Position numbers and translations under genes: made by a program. The notes under the pieces are model-generated. The model did not search any database, was not told where the DNA came from, and saw nothing but the letters and a program-made list of their open reading frames with translations. Of a stretch of DNA of 64,000 bases, positions 36,601-49,734 are shown piece by piece. The DNA comes from Paramecium octaurelia (lineage: Eukaryota; Ciliophora; Oligohymenophorea; Peniculida; Parameciidae), in assembly GCA_905182995.1 (NCBI GenBank), contig CAJJDP010000133.1, positions 255,347 through 319,346 of the forward strand, read 5' to 3'. The stretch's first letter is position 1, and every line of letters starts with the position of its first letter.

Positions 36601-37288
36601 GGTAGTAGTGATGATTCTATCCGTTTCTGGGATGTAAAAACAAAATAATAAATTGCCTAATTAGACGGGGATGTCAACACTGTCTGCTTCTCTCCTGATT
36701 GCACTATATTAGCCACTTGTGGTACTGATACTTCTATCTGTTTATGGAACTGTAAAACAGGACAATTAATATCAAAATTGGATGGTCATCAACATCGCGT
36801 TCAATCATTATGCTTCTCCCCTCTGGGTACTACATTAGCATCTGGTGGTTATGATAAGTCTATCCGTTTATGGGATGTTTAGACAGCATAATAAAAGGCC
36901 AAATTAGAGGGTTATAGTAATGGATTTCTGTCAGTCTGCTTCTAATCTGATAGTCCTTAATCGGTAATTCTCTTTCTTATTTTAAGTCGATTCGTTTTTG
37001 GGATATTAAGACAGGAGAAGAATTTCATGATGAAACTAAACTAAAGCAGCTCAAAACCCCTCTTTATTAGTCAAATCATTTTTCACTATGTAATATTATT
37101 TCAAAAATTTTTTAGCCTCTAATTATATTAAAATTCTCCATATATCACAGAAACCAACTTTCTCAGCAGAAGGGGCTATTATTATTAAAGGAGAATTTGT
37201 AAATAAATCAGGTTATGACTTAAAAATATTCTTAAAATAATGTGGAAGTTGCCTTATAGAAAGCTAATTTTAAATAAATTAACAGTGA
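33631..37288 (+). CDS. Giant WD40-repeat protein (22 repeats) with pentapeptide-like N-domain
   Basis: 1202 aa, ATG 33631, introns 36964-36986 (23) and 37090-37115 (26), TGA 37286-37288. Residues ~1-150 are helical. Residues ~150-210 have Asn-Leu / Ala-Asn-Phe / Gly-Ile-Asn-Leu spacing like pentapeptide repeats. From ~215 come 22 WD40 units of close to 42 residues, each with Val-Cys-Phe-Ser-Pro-Asp-Gly, Leu-Ala-Ser-Gly-Ser, and Ile-Arg-Leu-Trp-Asp. Twenty-two is three seven-bladed propellers plus one. The ~70-residue tail ([13 protein letters not shown]) resembles the end of Paramecium WD40 proteins I know. Repeats are near-identical in DNA, pointing to recent internal amplification. Likely a protein-interaction scaffold; partner unknown. 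It stands alone in the AT-rich half of the window. Confidence 0.93.
36151..36654 (+). repeat. 252-bp internal tandem duplication inside the WD40 gene
   Basis: The segments beginning at 36151 and 36403 are nearly identical over the first ~130 bp. The spacing of 252 bp equals two 42-codon repeat units, so a pair of WD40 blades was duplicated together. Confidence 0.8.
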
Positions 37289-38099
37289 AATTTATTTTTA
37301 TAATGATCATCACAAATATCATATATCATCTCATATATTGTTGTAGTATCATTATTTAAATTAGTGAAATTATCAGTTCTTACTTACAAAGGAATGAGTT
37401 TTTATTAAAAATTTAATTATGTATTGATAATTTTATTTAAATTACATATCAAACAAAGTATAATTAATTTGCGTAATATCTCTGTTATTATCGTTTTATA
37501 ATACAAAGATAATCTGAACCAGCAAGTAAGTAAATTTTGAGCTAATTTTTCCATCACCTATAATTTTATGGTCTATTTGTCATTAAATTCATCAATATTT
37601 CGATATTAAAAATACTATTGATGAGTCTGAGAGATTTTTTGGTAGAGTTTAACTAGCAAATTGTAATTATTTATCAACACTCTCTTGTTAAAACTAAAAA
37701 TCGTATGTTATTATCTATGGCCTGAAAATTAATAAATTTTTATCTAACTTATTTGATGGGGAGGTGTTATTTTATGTTAAGGTTAATGATAGTACCTGGT
37801 CAAAGAAATTAAGACTCGAAAAAGCTTGAGGAAGTAGGAAAACAAAACACACTAAAGTTGAACCTTTAAAGATAGATCTATAGTATAGCCTTATAATTAT
37901 GGAGTAAATAACGTTACAAAGTATTCAAATCATACAAAACTCTATCAATATAGCACGTAGGATTAGCGGGAATTTAAAGAAATAATCTCACCCCACTTAA
38001 CTGATCAGGAAGAAATTCGGAACTTTATTTTTAATTCTTAGAGGTATTGCTAATGTTTATTTTCTTATTATTTTCTAATAATCTCTTTGAATATTGGAT
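37289..38099. other. AT-rich spacer, no supported gene
   Basis: Follows the WD40 gene. I see AT-noise and no frame I would defend. Confidence 0.45.
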
Positions 38100-40071
38100 A
38101 AACCTCTAGTTTGTTCAGAAAAAATCAAAAGATGAATCTCACAAGTTGTAAACTATTTTTAACAGGAGTAAAAATATTAAAATATTGAGTGTATTTTGGA
38201 AAGCCAACATTTATCATAAAAACCATCATATGATAATAGATATTTACAATATCAATTCATTTATTAACGAGTTGCTCAAAAGGAATAGAAAATATGCTAA
38301 AATTTCGCTTCTAATCTTGTATAGAAAGATAATAGTTTATTTAGATAAATTGAGGAGTGTGTAACTAAGGTGAAGCTATTTCAAATTATTTGTGATAGAT
38401 ACGAATAGGCTGTTGTGATGCTTATAGAATTCATCTAAACAATCTTTAAGTTTCTCATCAGTATCTTTTCAGACGTTACAAACTTGTTAAACATTATTAT
38501 GAAGGAGGCAGCTAGCATAACAGGGTTTTCATGATTATTGAGTCAAAGTCAGTATTGGAGCATGTTCATCCATATCGTTCCAGGTTACATAATTTTATAG
38601 TACATGTTTTACAATACTGTGGCTTATTTGCATCAGATCTAATAAAGAAATTGAAGCACTCTAATTAATTCATAAGAGTTTAGAAAGCAGTATAAGACCG
38701 TAAACATATATTTGAAATAGCCCTGTATTTTAAATATTAATGTCATCGTCTAATCAATAATTTTTTAAGTTAAAAAATTCCACTTATTATTACTTGAGAT
38801 AAACAGACGGCACATTATCTGAGCAAGGTGTAAGCAAGATTGATATTCACTAGCAATTTACAAATAAAAGTAGGTATATTTAATGCAGGCAAAATTATAT
38901 TTAAAACAGTCTTTCATAATTCATATATGAAAATATAATTATACTTACTTTTTCCAATAGCTTCAAGTAAGATTGCACCCTCAAAAGATTATCACTCAAT
39001 ACATTTATGAAAAAGGAAATAAGAATTTTTAAAATAATTAAAAAAAACTACTTTAAGCGGATACAGAAAATTAGCAAGTTTAAAAAATACAAACATAACA
39101 AACACAATTTTAATGGGAACCTAATTTACAAGTAGAATATTTCACTCCTTTCCATATACTAAAGAGCTCTAAACTTATGGGTCTAAGGGAAATTAAATAC
39201 TAGTTATCAGATGTAATTTAAATTATGTGATCACAAATTTATGGAGTGAAACTTGAAAATATGAACTAAGTAAGATTTAGATTATAAAGAAATGATCCAC
39301 CTTAAGTTGCAGCAGGAAAACTTATATTATGGAATTATTCAGTATATCAATCGACTACAATTATTTCCTCTCATATATAATAACTTTATTGTGCTTAATC
39401 AAATAGAGTTATAAATCTATCAAAAAATGGGGTATACAATAGAACTATGGTTAGCGTAGGAACTCTTTCAACATATATCCACAATTAGAAGTATAATTCA
39501 TATATCAACCTTCGATTAGATTAAAACAAATAAATGAGTCACTACAAGAATCAACTCTGATTGAACAAGAAGTATTTGTACTTTAAACAAGTATTGGATT
39601 GCCAAAGAAATGAAATTTTTCATAAGAGCGATCAGAACTGTCAAACAGTTATCACAGTTTTTATGATAAGTTCTTTGATTATAGGGTATATCTTCAACTC
39701 CATTAGACTCTAAGTTCACAATTATTATTAAAATATAGTCACTTTATGCTATTCAAAAGTTCAACATCAACAATCTGTAAATAGCAAACAAATTAGATAT
39801 AAGCTTAGCAAACTTTTTTATTTCATTGAAAAGTTGTCATCCCAACTGTAAAATAAATATCAAAACGCAAAGAGAAAGGATTTAGAAATCACCTTGAAAT
39901 TATAAAATTCAGCTACAAAAGTTGGAAATTTTGTTGGGCTAGAATTGGCATTCAGAACCGTAATTATCTTAATTAATGATATTAAACAAACCTGATTTGT
40001 TGTCAAAACATTTCGAGTCGAATATCTACATATTTATTGGAATTATAAACAAAGCACACGATGAGTAACTA
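38100..40071 (+). pseudogene. Decayed plus-strand coding fragments
   Basis: Several protein-like stretches on the plus strand in changing frames, each ended by TGA. At ~38200-38370 a helical piece contains Lys-Tyr-Ala-Lys-Ile-Ser then Ile-Val-Tyr-Leu-Asp-Lys-Leu, spaced as in the first helices of Pho80-type cyclins. Others lie at ~38525-38800, 39260-39535, 39610-39835 and 39830-40000 (the last with Phe-Val-Gly-Leu-Glu-Leu-Ala-Phe-Arg). I could not join these with 20-33-nt GT-AG introns. They may be one broken gene or several. The cyclin resemblance is weak. Confidence 0.35.
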
Positions 40072-42114
40072 AAATATAATAACATATTTTTAATAAAGCC
40101 AAATTAACCAATATTCAGGTTAAGTTTTAATTGAGAAAAATGAATTTAGATTGAAAAGAATTTTTGAATCGCTAACCTTATCTTTGTCAATTATTGCTAT
40201 TAAATTGATATAAAATTCCTTAAGTATTTCTAGTTTTATTAACAAGATAATGTTTAAGCAACACTAATATTAAACATTTTAGCAATTATCATAATATAAG
40301 AAATATCGTATTAATTATTTCTATTCGATTTGATCTCAATTTTCGAAATTGATAAAATTATGTATTAAAATAATTTTATCCTCCATCTTTATGTTCAATA
40401 AGAAAAATCTCAAAATAAGGATGATTAATTTTCAGATATGTTATATTATTAATTATTTATTCACTTCTTTATGAATAGAAAGTAACCTTTTTGAAAAATA
40501 TCATATTTTAATTAAATTCTATATATATAATTATTGGACTGTAATTCAATGTCTTAAAATGGTAGCCAAATATTGATAAATTTATATTTCTATTTGTGTA
40601 GGAAATACTTTTTCTTATCTGAAATGATTGTAATTCAATTGTTTGAATTTGTAATACCTTCCTTTCTTACTATTTGATTTATATTGAATCAATTTAGTTG
40701 TCATTTATACAAATTAGTTTAAATAACTTTATGTATTCTTACAAACCTATTAAGAATTAAACTGCTAATTTAAAGGTAGGAAAGAATGAATTCTTCGTTT
40801 TAATATTTATTCATAGAATAAAGAATTAAATTGAAAATGTTTCATCAAAATATCTATAGAAGAGAGTAACATAAATTTAAAAGAAAATTTAGGAATTTGT
40901 TCTAAATTTGTAGTAACATATAAATAATCTTTCCTAATTGATTCAAAGTCCCTTTAATTTTAATCCTCTAATTGATTTTAAATTAAGCACTCAATTCAGA
41001 TTAAATTTTCAGAAGTTATTAAATATTGAGACTTCAACATAGTTTATTTGTTAAATTATGTGTAAAGTAAGTTTTAAAGGATTATAAGAAAAAGTTGATG
41101 ATTTTATAGAAAAAAAAAAGGAACAAGATCCAATAATTTCAAAAATTATAGATTCTTTACCAATCATCATAAAGCAATTTTAGTTTGATCTTTTCTTTAA
41201 ATAGAAGTTCCCTTTTGGTTATCAATTTCATTTCATTTTTTTCTTTAGGTGGCATTTTCAGTCTGCAAACTAATATATATATTTGCAATGCTTCAAATAC
41301 CCAACACAACTTTAATAATCCTATTCTAACTTTAGATATTGATACTTTTATTATTTATCTCCAATAGTATCAAATTTTTCAATCACTCATGAAATTTATT
41401 CCACAATATTAAATTTGTGGTAGATTTTAATATTCGTCAACTTCTTAAAATTTCAATTTTAAAGTGTATTCCCTAAAAAATTGCATGTTAAACAATTTTA
41501 TTAAAATGAATTCCAAAATATTGAGCATATCATCTGGCTTGGAGCGGGGTCAGAAAAAATGATATAGTAAACTTAAATTGGTTGAAAAATATCATTATCT
41601 AAATACTATTCGATGGTTTAGAGTGGAAATAAATATTTAAATGCTCCACAATAAATTGTACACTCAATAACTTATTATTCTGTTTTGCTTTTAAACCTAA
41701 TTTTAGTCAATTTTAAAATAACCAATAAAACAGACTACATAAAACATAAACATTTCAAAATATTTCATTGAATTTATTAGTATTTATGTACCGATGTAGA
41801 TGTGAATAATTCAAAAATTTGTGAGATTATAATATAATGCATCATATTTATTATGTTAATTCTAAAAATAAGAATAGCAATTAACGATATTCATTAGCTA
41901 AATCTCTTTATTGGGATATTGGAGATATTATAATACAACTTTCTCTTATTTTATATTTTATAATTAAAATACAAAACATTATTTTTTGTTTAGCAAAATA
42001 TGAAATGATGGAATGCCATAAAAGGAAATTCACCAATATATACATAAGTTAATTTGATAAATTTGAAATCTTAGGGAGACTCTCACAAGCTGATAAAATA
42101 TATTAATATATATT
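40072..42114. other. AT-rich stretch, no supported gene
   Basis: About 2 kb, dominated by A/T runs. No gene, RNA or repeat array recognised. Confidence 0.5.
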
Positions 42115-43239
42115 ATATTTTTGTAATAATTTCTGATATCAGCTATTGTATTAATAGTTCTATAAATTATATTACATTATTAAATATAGGTAAAGATTCT
42201 ATATTCACTTTAGAGTCAGAATAGCGAATATTTCAGCGAAAAACAATAATAAAGTAGGAAATCTAGAACTCCTAATTGAGATTTAGTTCAGAACAATTTT
42301 TTCATTTATTCTATGATTTTAAATTGGTATAATCCAGCAAAATATGAAGCGATATTTAGGGATTTAGGATTACAAATATGATGAAATAGAATACTCTCAA
42401 TAGCTACAAATTCAATGGATATTTTAATCGTATTAGGAATTAAACAATTAATGAACATTTTTATTTAAAAATTCATTCAAGTATTTTTATTACTCTCTAA
42501 TATTGAAAAAAAGTTCTTAGATTTGCTTCTCCTACAAAATTCGTAAATTTTTATATTGATAATTGTTTCTAGAATAATTAAAAATTACAATAATAAAAGA
42601 AATCAAGTAATGAATATATCTCTAAATAAATAAACATGCTATAAAGATTTATCAGCAAAAAAATATTATTTTTAATAATCATCTCATTTTCAAATTAAGA
42701 AGATTTCTTTGCATGAAAAATTCACCTCAAATGTTGATTTTTCCTTGAGACAAAATGAAAACTCCAAATCTAAGAAAATGTAAATTTTCGTCAATAGAAC
42801 GTTAATCAATCAGGTTTGCTATATTCTGAATTGATGAAAATAAGAAAAACCTTATAATTATCGACAATATTATAGGAATTATGTTAAACATGCTTCAATT
42901 AATATTTTACATTCCGATATTTCTAGTTCACAAGAATAATTATCATTTTTTTTTTTAAATTTCTACTTAACAATTAAATATCAATGATCATCATTTTAAT
43001 CTTAGTTTTTATAAAATATCATTATAATTTTTATTGAATAGCCCTTGATCAATATCCTAATGCATTTCTTGGAACTTCTATCCTACTTTCAATTTATAGA
43101 TTTAGCCCTGAGTTTATGTAAAAATAAAGATTACAATATATTAACTTCTAAATTTTATATATTGTGAGCTGCAAGGCGAGTATGCTCCAAAATACACCCA
43201 CGTTTTTGATATAAACATCAAAAGCAAATTATCTTGATT
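42115..43239. repeat. Direct repeat 3, left copy (1125 bp)
   Basis: Identical by inspection to 43241-44365 (offset 1126), the two separated only by the N at 43240. Content is AT-rich and non-coding as far as I can see. Probable unmerged contig overlap. Confidence 0.93.
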
Positions 43240-43240
43240 N

Positions 43241-44365
43241 ATATTTTTGTAATAATTTCTGATATCAGCTATTGTATTAATAGTTCTATAAATTATATTA
43301 CATTATTAAATATAGGTAAAGATTCTATATTCACTTTAGAGTCAGAATAGCGAATATTTCAGCGAAAAACAATAATAAAGTAGGAAATCTAGAACTCCTA
43401 ATTGAGATTTAGTTCAGAACAATTTTTTCATTTATTCTATGATTTTAAATTGGTATAATCCAGCAAAATATGAAGCGATATTTAGGGATTTAGGATTACA
43501 AATATGATGAAATAGAATACTCTCAATAGCTACAAATTCAATGGATATTTTAATCGTATTAGGAATTAAACAATTAATGAACATTTTTATTTAAAAATTC
43601 ATTCAAGTATTTTTATTACTCTCTAATATTGAAAAAAAGTTCTTAGATTTGCTTCTCCTACAAAATTCGTAAATTTTTATATTGATAATTGTTTCTAGAA
43701 TAATTAAAAATTACAATAATAAAAGAAATCAAGTAATGAATATATCTCTAAATAAATAAACATGCTATAAAGATTTATCAGCAAAAAAATATTATTTTTA
43801 ATAATCATCTCATTTTCAAATTAAGAAGATTTCTTTGCATGAAAAATTCACCTCAAATGTTGATTTTTCCTTGAGACAAAATGAAAACTCCAAATCTAAG
43901 AAAATGTAAATTTTCGTCAATAGAACGTTAATCAATCAGGTTTGCTATATTCTGAATTGATGAAAATAAGAAAAACCTTATAATTATCGACAATATTATA
44001 GGAATTATGTTAAACATGCTTCAATTAATATTTTACATTCCGATATTTCTAGTTCACAAGAATAATTATCATTTTTTTTTTTAAATTTCTACTTAACAAT
44101 TAAATATCAATGATCATCATTTTAATCTTAGTTTTTATAAAATATCATTATAATTTTTATTGAATAGCCCTTGATCAATATCCTAATGCATTTCTTGGAA
44201 CTTCTATCCTACTTTCAATTTATAGATTTAGCCCTGAGTTTATGTAAAAATAAAGATTACAATATATTAACTTCTAAATTTTATATATTGTGAGCTGCAA
44301 GGCGAGTATGCTCCAAAATACACCCACGTTTTTGATATAAACATCAAAAGCAAATTATCTTGATT
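43241..44365. repeat. Direct repeat 3, right copy (1125 bp)
   Basis: Second copy, continuing into unique sequence at 44366. Confidence 0.93.
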
Positions 44366-44579
44366 ATTAGAATGTTCCAAAAAAATTCTGCCTTTAACCT
44401 ATCTAGAGTGACTACTATATAATTTTCTAATTTTCCCTTATAATAAATATACTTGAAAATAAACGAAAGAAGTACATAACAAAGACATAGTTTAAGTTCT
44501 AACTCATGTCTTATAAACCTTATAGCAGTTAACACTTGACGACATTTAAGCATCTCAAATGATAATCTTCAATGCGCCC

Positions 44580-45030
44580 AGCATGCTTTGAATAAGGATA
44601 TAAGATAGGGATATCATGGAGTATATGTTTTAGTAACAAGTTAGCTCTACAATCAACACTATTATTAGAGCTTTGAATGTAATTAGATAGTTAGAAGCTC
44701 ATATGTGTACATTAAGTTCATGTGAAATCCATGCAGATCATGAAGATAGAGAAGGATCATATATTCGAAAATGTCAATACGTAAATGGGAGTAATTGCTT
44801 ATGCAAGCTGTGAAAATATTGGCTTAGCATCGGTTTTAGAGTGAGAAACACAATAGTTATATCAAAGTAATATTAGAAACTCATTAGTTTAAACGGTTGG
44901 ACATAGGATAATGTTCACATTTAGTATTATTCCATAAAACAAGAATCCAAACATAATAGGTATGATAACTAAAAACCAGGTTCTAGGCATAAAGAATTTA
45001 GCTTATTAAAATATGCATTAATTATTATAT
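44580..45030 (+). pseudogene. Decayed coding fragments
   Basis: An ATG at 44618 opens 65 TGA-free codons with balanced composition and several Cys. Around 44810 a neighbouring frame takes over and stays protein-like to ~44960. No intron joins them. Unidentified. Confidence 0.3.
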
Positions 45031-45758
45031 ACTTCTGCAAAAGTCTAATAGTTTATTAATAATTCTACTCAATAATTGAAGAACTACTTCAAATTGTGAA
45101 GAAAGTATAACATCAGGTTGAAGTTAGTCACAAATAGATGAATATTTAACTTAGAATGACTAAATAAAAGAGACAATGCTTGAATGCGCTTATTTGCTCT
45201 TAGTTAAATGGATAACTATATGCGATTTTTATTTTGTTTACAATGAAAGAAGGAAAATAAATGTAATTTATCAAAAAACATGAAATTTATATATTCTTTT
45301 AATAAATACATATTGATTCCTTCTTCAACTGCTATACAGATATATATATATATCAATTAATCCACATTTTTAAGATAGATATTTGCTAGATTAGACTTTT
45401 TACCTGTAGTTCTAATATTTATATACTATTTACTAACTCATGTTGGACATTAAGTCAAATAAAGAGACACTCTATTTGTAAGCGCATTATAACTAGCAGT
45501 CAAACGAGGCTTTCTGACTGATTTATACATTTTTTAATGTTTATTTCAAATTGAATTCAAGATATCAGCAATCCCATTTGAGATACAATTAGGGTATCAC
45601 TTTTTGAATGATTTATTATTAAACCAGCCTCGAAGGTAATTTAATTATTTATCAGAATTTCAATGCTTATAGATTATTTAATAGTACTATTTATAATTTT
45701 TGTAGGAATATATATTAAGACAAATATTTGCATTCCAAATATTCAAAATGAAATATGA

Positions 45759-46268
45759 CTCTTGAAGTTCGGTTTTAAAAATTTGATTCTCCCCAACGAT
45801 CATTTATTTCCTCTTTATTACATCAAACTTGAGGAATAGATGCTAGTTGTATATCTTTAAGATTCACTTTATCTAAATTCAATAATTGAATCGATAAAAT
45901 AATTGAATAACCTTTAAGGGAAAGGGATCAGAGACAATTAATTTTACAGTATCTCGTCCATAAGTAGTTGGGAGCCCTTAACAACTATCTTAGAAAATAG
46001 AAACAGGACAAGGACCAGTGCATTAATTACAGATCCTACAAAGGGAATGAATAAAGGTGCATATTTCACAAGTGCCTCACACTAGATATATTTATTTATT
46101 TGTAGAATAGGGAGGGCAACTGATAAAGGTGAAAGGTAATCTTGCGCAATAAAAAATAATATTCAGTTGCATACTTTTAAAAAATTCAACGAGATTGGAC
46201 ATAAGTTGTACAAACATCAACACGGATTGTTACTGTATAATACTTCATTAACCATCCGTATAAAATGA
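45759..46268 (+). CDS. Unidentified open frame, 169 codons, possibly a broken gene
   Basis: From a TGA at 45756-45758 the frame runs 169 codons to TGA 46266-46268, with convincing protein composition (Leu-Phe-Pro-Leu-Tyr-Tyr, Arg-Asp-Asn-Gln-Phe-Tyr-Ser, Thr-Ser-Ala-Leu-Ile-Thr-Asp-Pro). The first in-frame ATG is internal (~45839), so either an upstream exon is missing or the gene has lost its 5' end. A further 39-residue plus frame at 46468-46587 may belong to it, but there the opposite strand is open too. No family recognised. Confidence 0.4.
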
Positions 46269-46450
46269 GTAAAAATTGAAAAATTTGGTAGTATAAGGAG
46301 TTGAATAATACATTCAACTAGCTTAATCTGACTGTTTAAAGTGCATATAGTTGGAAGACTGTAAGATTTATTAAATATTTAATTGGGTCCTCTCGGTTGC
46401 TCCCTAAAGGTATTGTAAATGAGACAACTCTCCATCTCTTCTATTAAGCC

Positions 46451-47191
46451 TCACCTTGAATTTTAATGTACGAGTATAAACTCCTGGTAAAAGATAGTAG
46501 AGATTGGAATACTTTAGTTTCTTGCTTAGATAAAAGAGTAAAATTTGATCTTGTTAATGTGGAGTCTTTATTACATAGACCTTTCTGATTCTTAGATAAT
46601 GATGAATAATGAGATAGAATAAGCACATTTTGGCCTTTATTTTAACCTTATGTTAAATAACAGACTAATAGATACTGGAGTATTCTAGAGAATATAAATA
46701 TATTATGCAGGAATACAGCTGTCGAAATCTATGATCCGCTATTGTATAATTTTTATGAGTTATTATTCTTATGAGGTATTATTCTTAATAGTTTTAACTT
46801 ATTTCTATTGATAAAGCATACTATATAATAATTATGTATTATCAATTATTTTAGAGCTTTTGAATTCCTTTATCTATTTAAGTGCTTCTTTCTTATAAAT
46901 ATATTAGCCTGTATTTTTAAAATCGAATTCAATCAAACGATTATTTGATTCAGTTAATTTCTAAGATGGATAACTTTAGTGAATCCAATACAATTATAAA
47001 TGAATTCCTATTACAAATTTTTCACACACATTCACATAATTCCATATTGGAGATAAGCAAATTTGATTAAAGAGCTGCATTCCACTTATTGAATTCCAGT
47101 GCATAAATCCTGTTGATGGAATTGATTTCTTGAAGTACTTAAAACAAGCAATTAATATCTGTTGGTTACGAGTAAAATAACTTTCACACAT
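46451..47191 (-). CDS. Unidentified open frame, 246 aa, probably part of a decayed gene
   Basis: ATG 47191-47189 to TGA 46453-46451. The first ~140 residues look like real protein: Cys residues spaced in an alpha/beta composition, then Asn-Thr-Gly-Gln-Tyr-Ile-Tyr-Lys-Lys-Glu-Ala. The last ~60 codons are less convincing. The same frame continues upstream past the ATG to a TGA at 47242-47240, beyond which protein-like sequence resumes in another frame, so this is likely one segment of a longer, broken minus-strand gene. Confidence 0.38.
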
Positions 47192-47239
47192 ATTATTAGC
47201 ATAATCAATAGAGCTGAACTTGCATTTAATAGGTTTTAT

Positions 47240-49260
47240 TCAGATGAGATATTTTAGCAATTGTTCTGTGCCTTCTCTGGAATTATAGAATCACGTCTTA
47301 AAATATAAAATAAATTTGGTTATCAGTAAGTGATAAATATTTATGTCAAATATATTATTAGTAATTTGATTTACAAAGCAATTCAATGTTTACTTATTTA
47401 GTATTCAACATTATTATCAGCTGAGTACCTTCAGACTAAATATTTAGCCATTCACTCATATAATCATCCATTAAACCCTCAGCGACATCAAGAAAGAAAA
47501 TATGATTGATTTGAACTGAAATATCATCATAATTACATTCTGATTTGTAAGATTAGATTAATCATTTATTAATTTTACATCAATTGTTTTCTTTATTCGG
47601 CTGAGTTCTTAAAATTGATAGAATCTGAGAGAGTAGCAATATTACATTCGTGTGAAATCTTATTTTTTATAGATCAAGAGTCAGTTGCTGTTTTTTTAAA
47701 TTTTTAAACATTCAGTTCCATTTAATTTTTTATTCTTCTTTCTATTCCACCTATTTTCCTTCATGCATTTTTAAACTGTGCCTTAATTTTCTCTTTAACC
47801 TTCTCTATATACAATTTATATCTCAATATAATCCCAAGTATTAGTCAATTCCTCTGTTTCTAATGAGCCTTAAATTTCCTCTAATTATTCTTTAATAATT
47901 CAAAGTATTTGTCCCAAGGCGCATTCTTGTTTTATCAGAAACAATCCTCTTTAATTTGAAATATAAAACATTATTGTCAATTTCATTACTCTAATTTTCA
48001 ATCATATTCATAACTTTAAGAATTCATATTGTTCTTTAGTATAAACTGTCTAAATGTTACAGAGTTTAAAATTACCTTTCATTCAATGAAAATTATGCTG
48101 CTATCTTTATAAAATAACATAAATGCCGAAATTCCTGCCTCCATTTCACCCTATTAAGCTTAAAATTAGATGGAGTAGAAATTAGCATTTTAATGTTATT
48201 TTTCATTCATTAAATGGTTGAAGAGAAATAACAAGGTTATTGGTCTATGAGAGAAAAAATAACCAATAGAAGGTCCAATTATATTCGAGAATTTAATTCG
48301 AAAATTAAAAAGTCCTTATCCTTATCCTTATTTGTATAATTATAATTGCGAAAATCTCTTTAATAGTAATTTAGAACCTTAGGATTATTTTGTTCAATTA
48401 TTCTAAATTTCTGAATTTATTTTATAAATTCTTATTGATAGAAATTTGATTGTTGTTGTATTTGTTTTCGACGTTTATCATTCACAAACCTGTATAATGT
48501 TAAAATATAAAATTAATTTTGATATTCATTCATTTTTGTTCATAATGACCTGTATGACAGAGGTGTTTGAATATTTCTGAGCTTAAAGCATAGGGCATAT
48601 CATTTTCTCATCGTAGTGTAATACTGCCATACACTCATGTCTTCATAACTAGTTTCTGACATTTTTCTTATCAAAATTAGTTTTAATCCTTTCAGAGTTG
48701 AGGGAAATAAATAGCTCAATAGCCGATGAGTCATAGATGACATCTCCCTCACCATCTGCTCTAGAGAGGCAAAATCATCATTAACTAATTCTTGGAACTC
48801 CATTTCTTTTATAATTTACTGTTTGATCTATGTCATAAACGTTACTCTTTGGATCATGTAGTTCGCCTCATTTGTTGCTAAGGTTAATTTAACATATTCA
48901 CAAGATAAATCCACCCACCTTTTAAATTTTTATGGGGATGCAGCAATCGGGAGAATAGATGTGTCCTTATCTCTAAGCACCAATTGAGCTGAGGTTAAGA
49001 CTCTTTCTACCTCTGCAATTTCCTTAAGCTCTTGCTATCCATAAGTACTGCTGTGCCATAGTATGATTGATAGTAATGGATGTATCTTGAGTTTCCAATG
49101 AATAAAGTTTTAAAATAGGTTCCTCCACATTACCCTTCTCCATAATTGTCCTAATCAAGTATTCAGCAGTCAAATAATATTCATTTTTGGTTTATTATGG
49201 TGATATTGACTTCTAATTTGACCTAATAAGGGCTGCTTCCCCTTTGATCGTTAATTATAC
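47240..49260 (-). pseudogene. Frameshifted minus-strand gene remnant
   Basis: Reading right to left: a helical frame from ~49255 (Glu-Tyr-Tyr-Leu-Thr-Ala-Glu-Tyr-Leu-Ile) to ~49045, where a one-base shift is needed to continue in a second frame that is open to TGA 48602-48600 (Glu-Ile-Ala-Glu-Val-Glu; Asn-Asp-Asp-Phe-Ala-Ser-Leu). Further protein-like pieces follow at ~48600-48540, 47690-47345 (Phe-Leu-Asp-Val-Ala-Glu-Gly) and 47320-47240. No GT-AG intron of normal size repairs the breaks I examined. Strongly helical, unidentified. Either a true pseudogene or a gene hit by sequencing indels. Confidence 0.45.
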
Positions 49261-49734
49261 AATTTTTTTGACATTTGGAGTTTTTTTTAATTATTCTTTT
49301 TCTCAAACTCTCAATTAACTACTTTATTAGATATCATTAATTGATTAGAGAGTCTATAATTTCAAAAAAAGAGAAAAAAAGATCTATATATAGACACTGT
49401 GACAAGAATAACCAGATTATAAATACCCAAAAATTTGAGAAAAAGGGAAGGAACACTGAATTTTGATCTTAAATTACTTTTAGTAGATCTCTAAGAATAT
49501 ATTTCCACACAGAGATTTATAAGAATAAGACTTATATTTATAAATATGATGAAGTTTAAATCCATTTATTAAACTCAAGTTTTTTGGAAAGACTCTTGAT
49601 TGAAGTTATTCTTGATGGAAGTAGCTCCTTGAAAGTCAGACTAACATAATGAATTGAAAGATACATGTGAAATTTTTACAATTTATGATAAGTATTCCTT
49701 TTTAATTGCAGCATGACAGAGAGGTATCTTGATA

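Noticed and set aside
38200..38370. Pho80-type cyclin
   Set aside because: Only the first helices resemble a cyclin; the frame then stops and no continuation with the remaining cyclin helices could be found.
49155..49260. An intron explaining the frame change near 49045
   Set aside because: No GT-AG segment of 17-40 nt gives the needed one-base shift; the only nearby GT-AG is 14 nt and gives the wrong phase.
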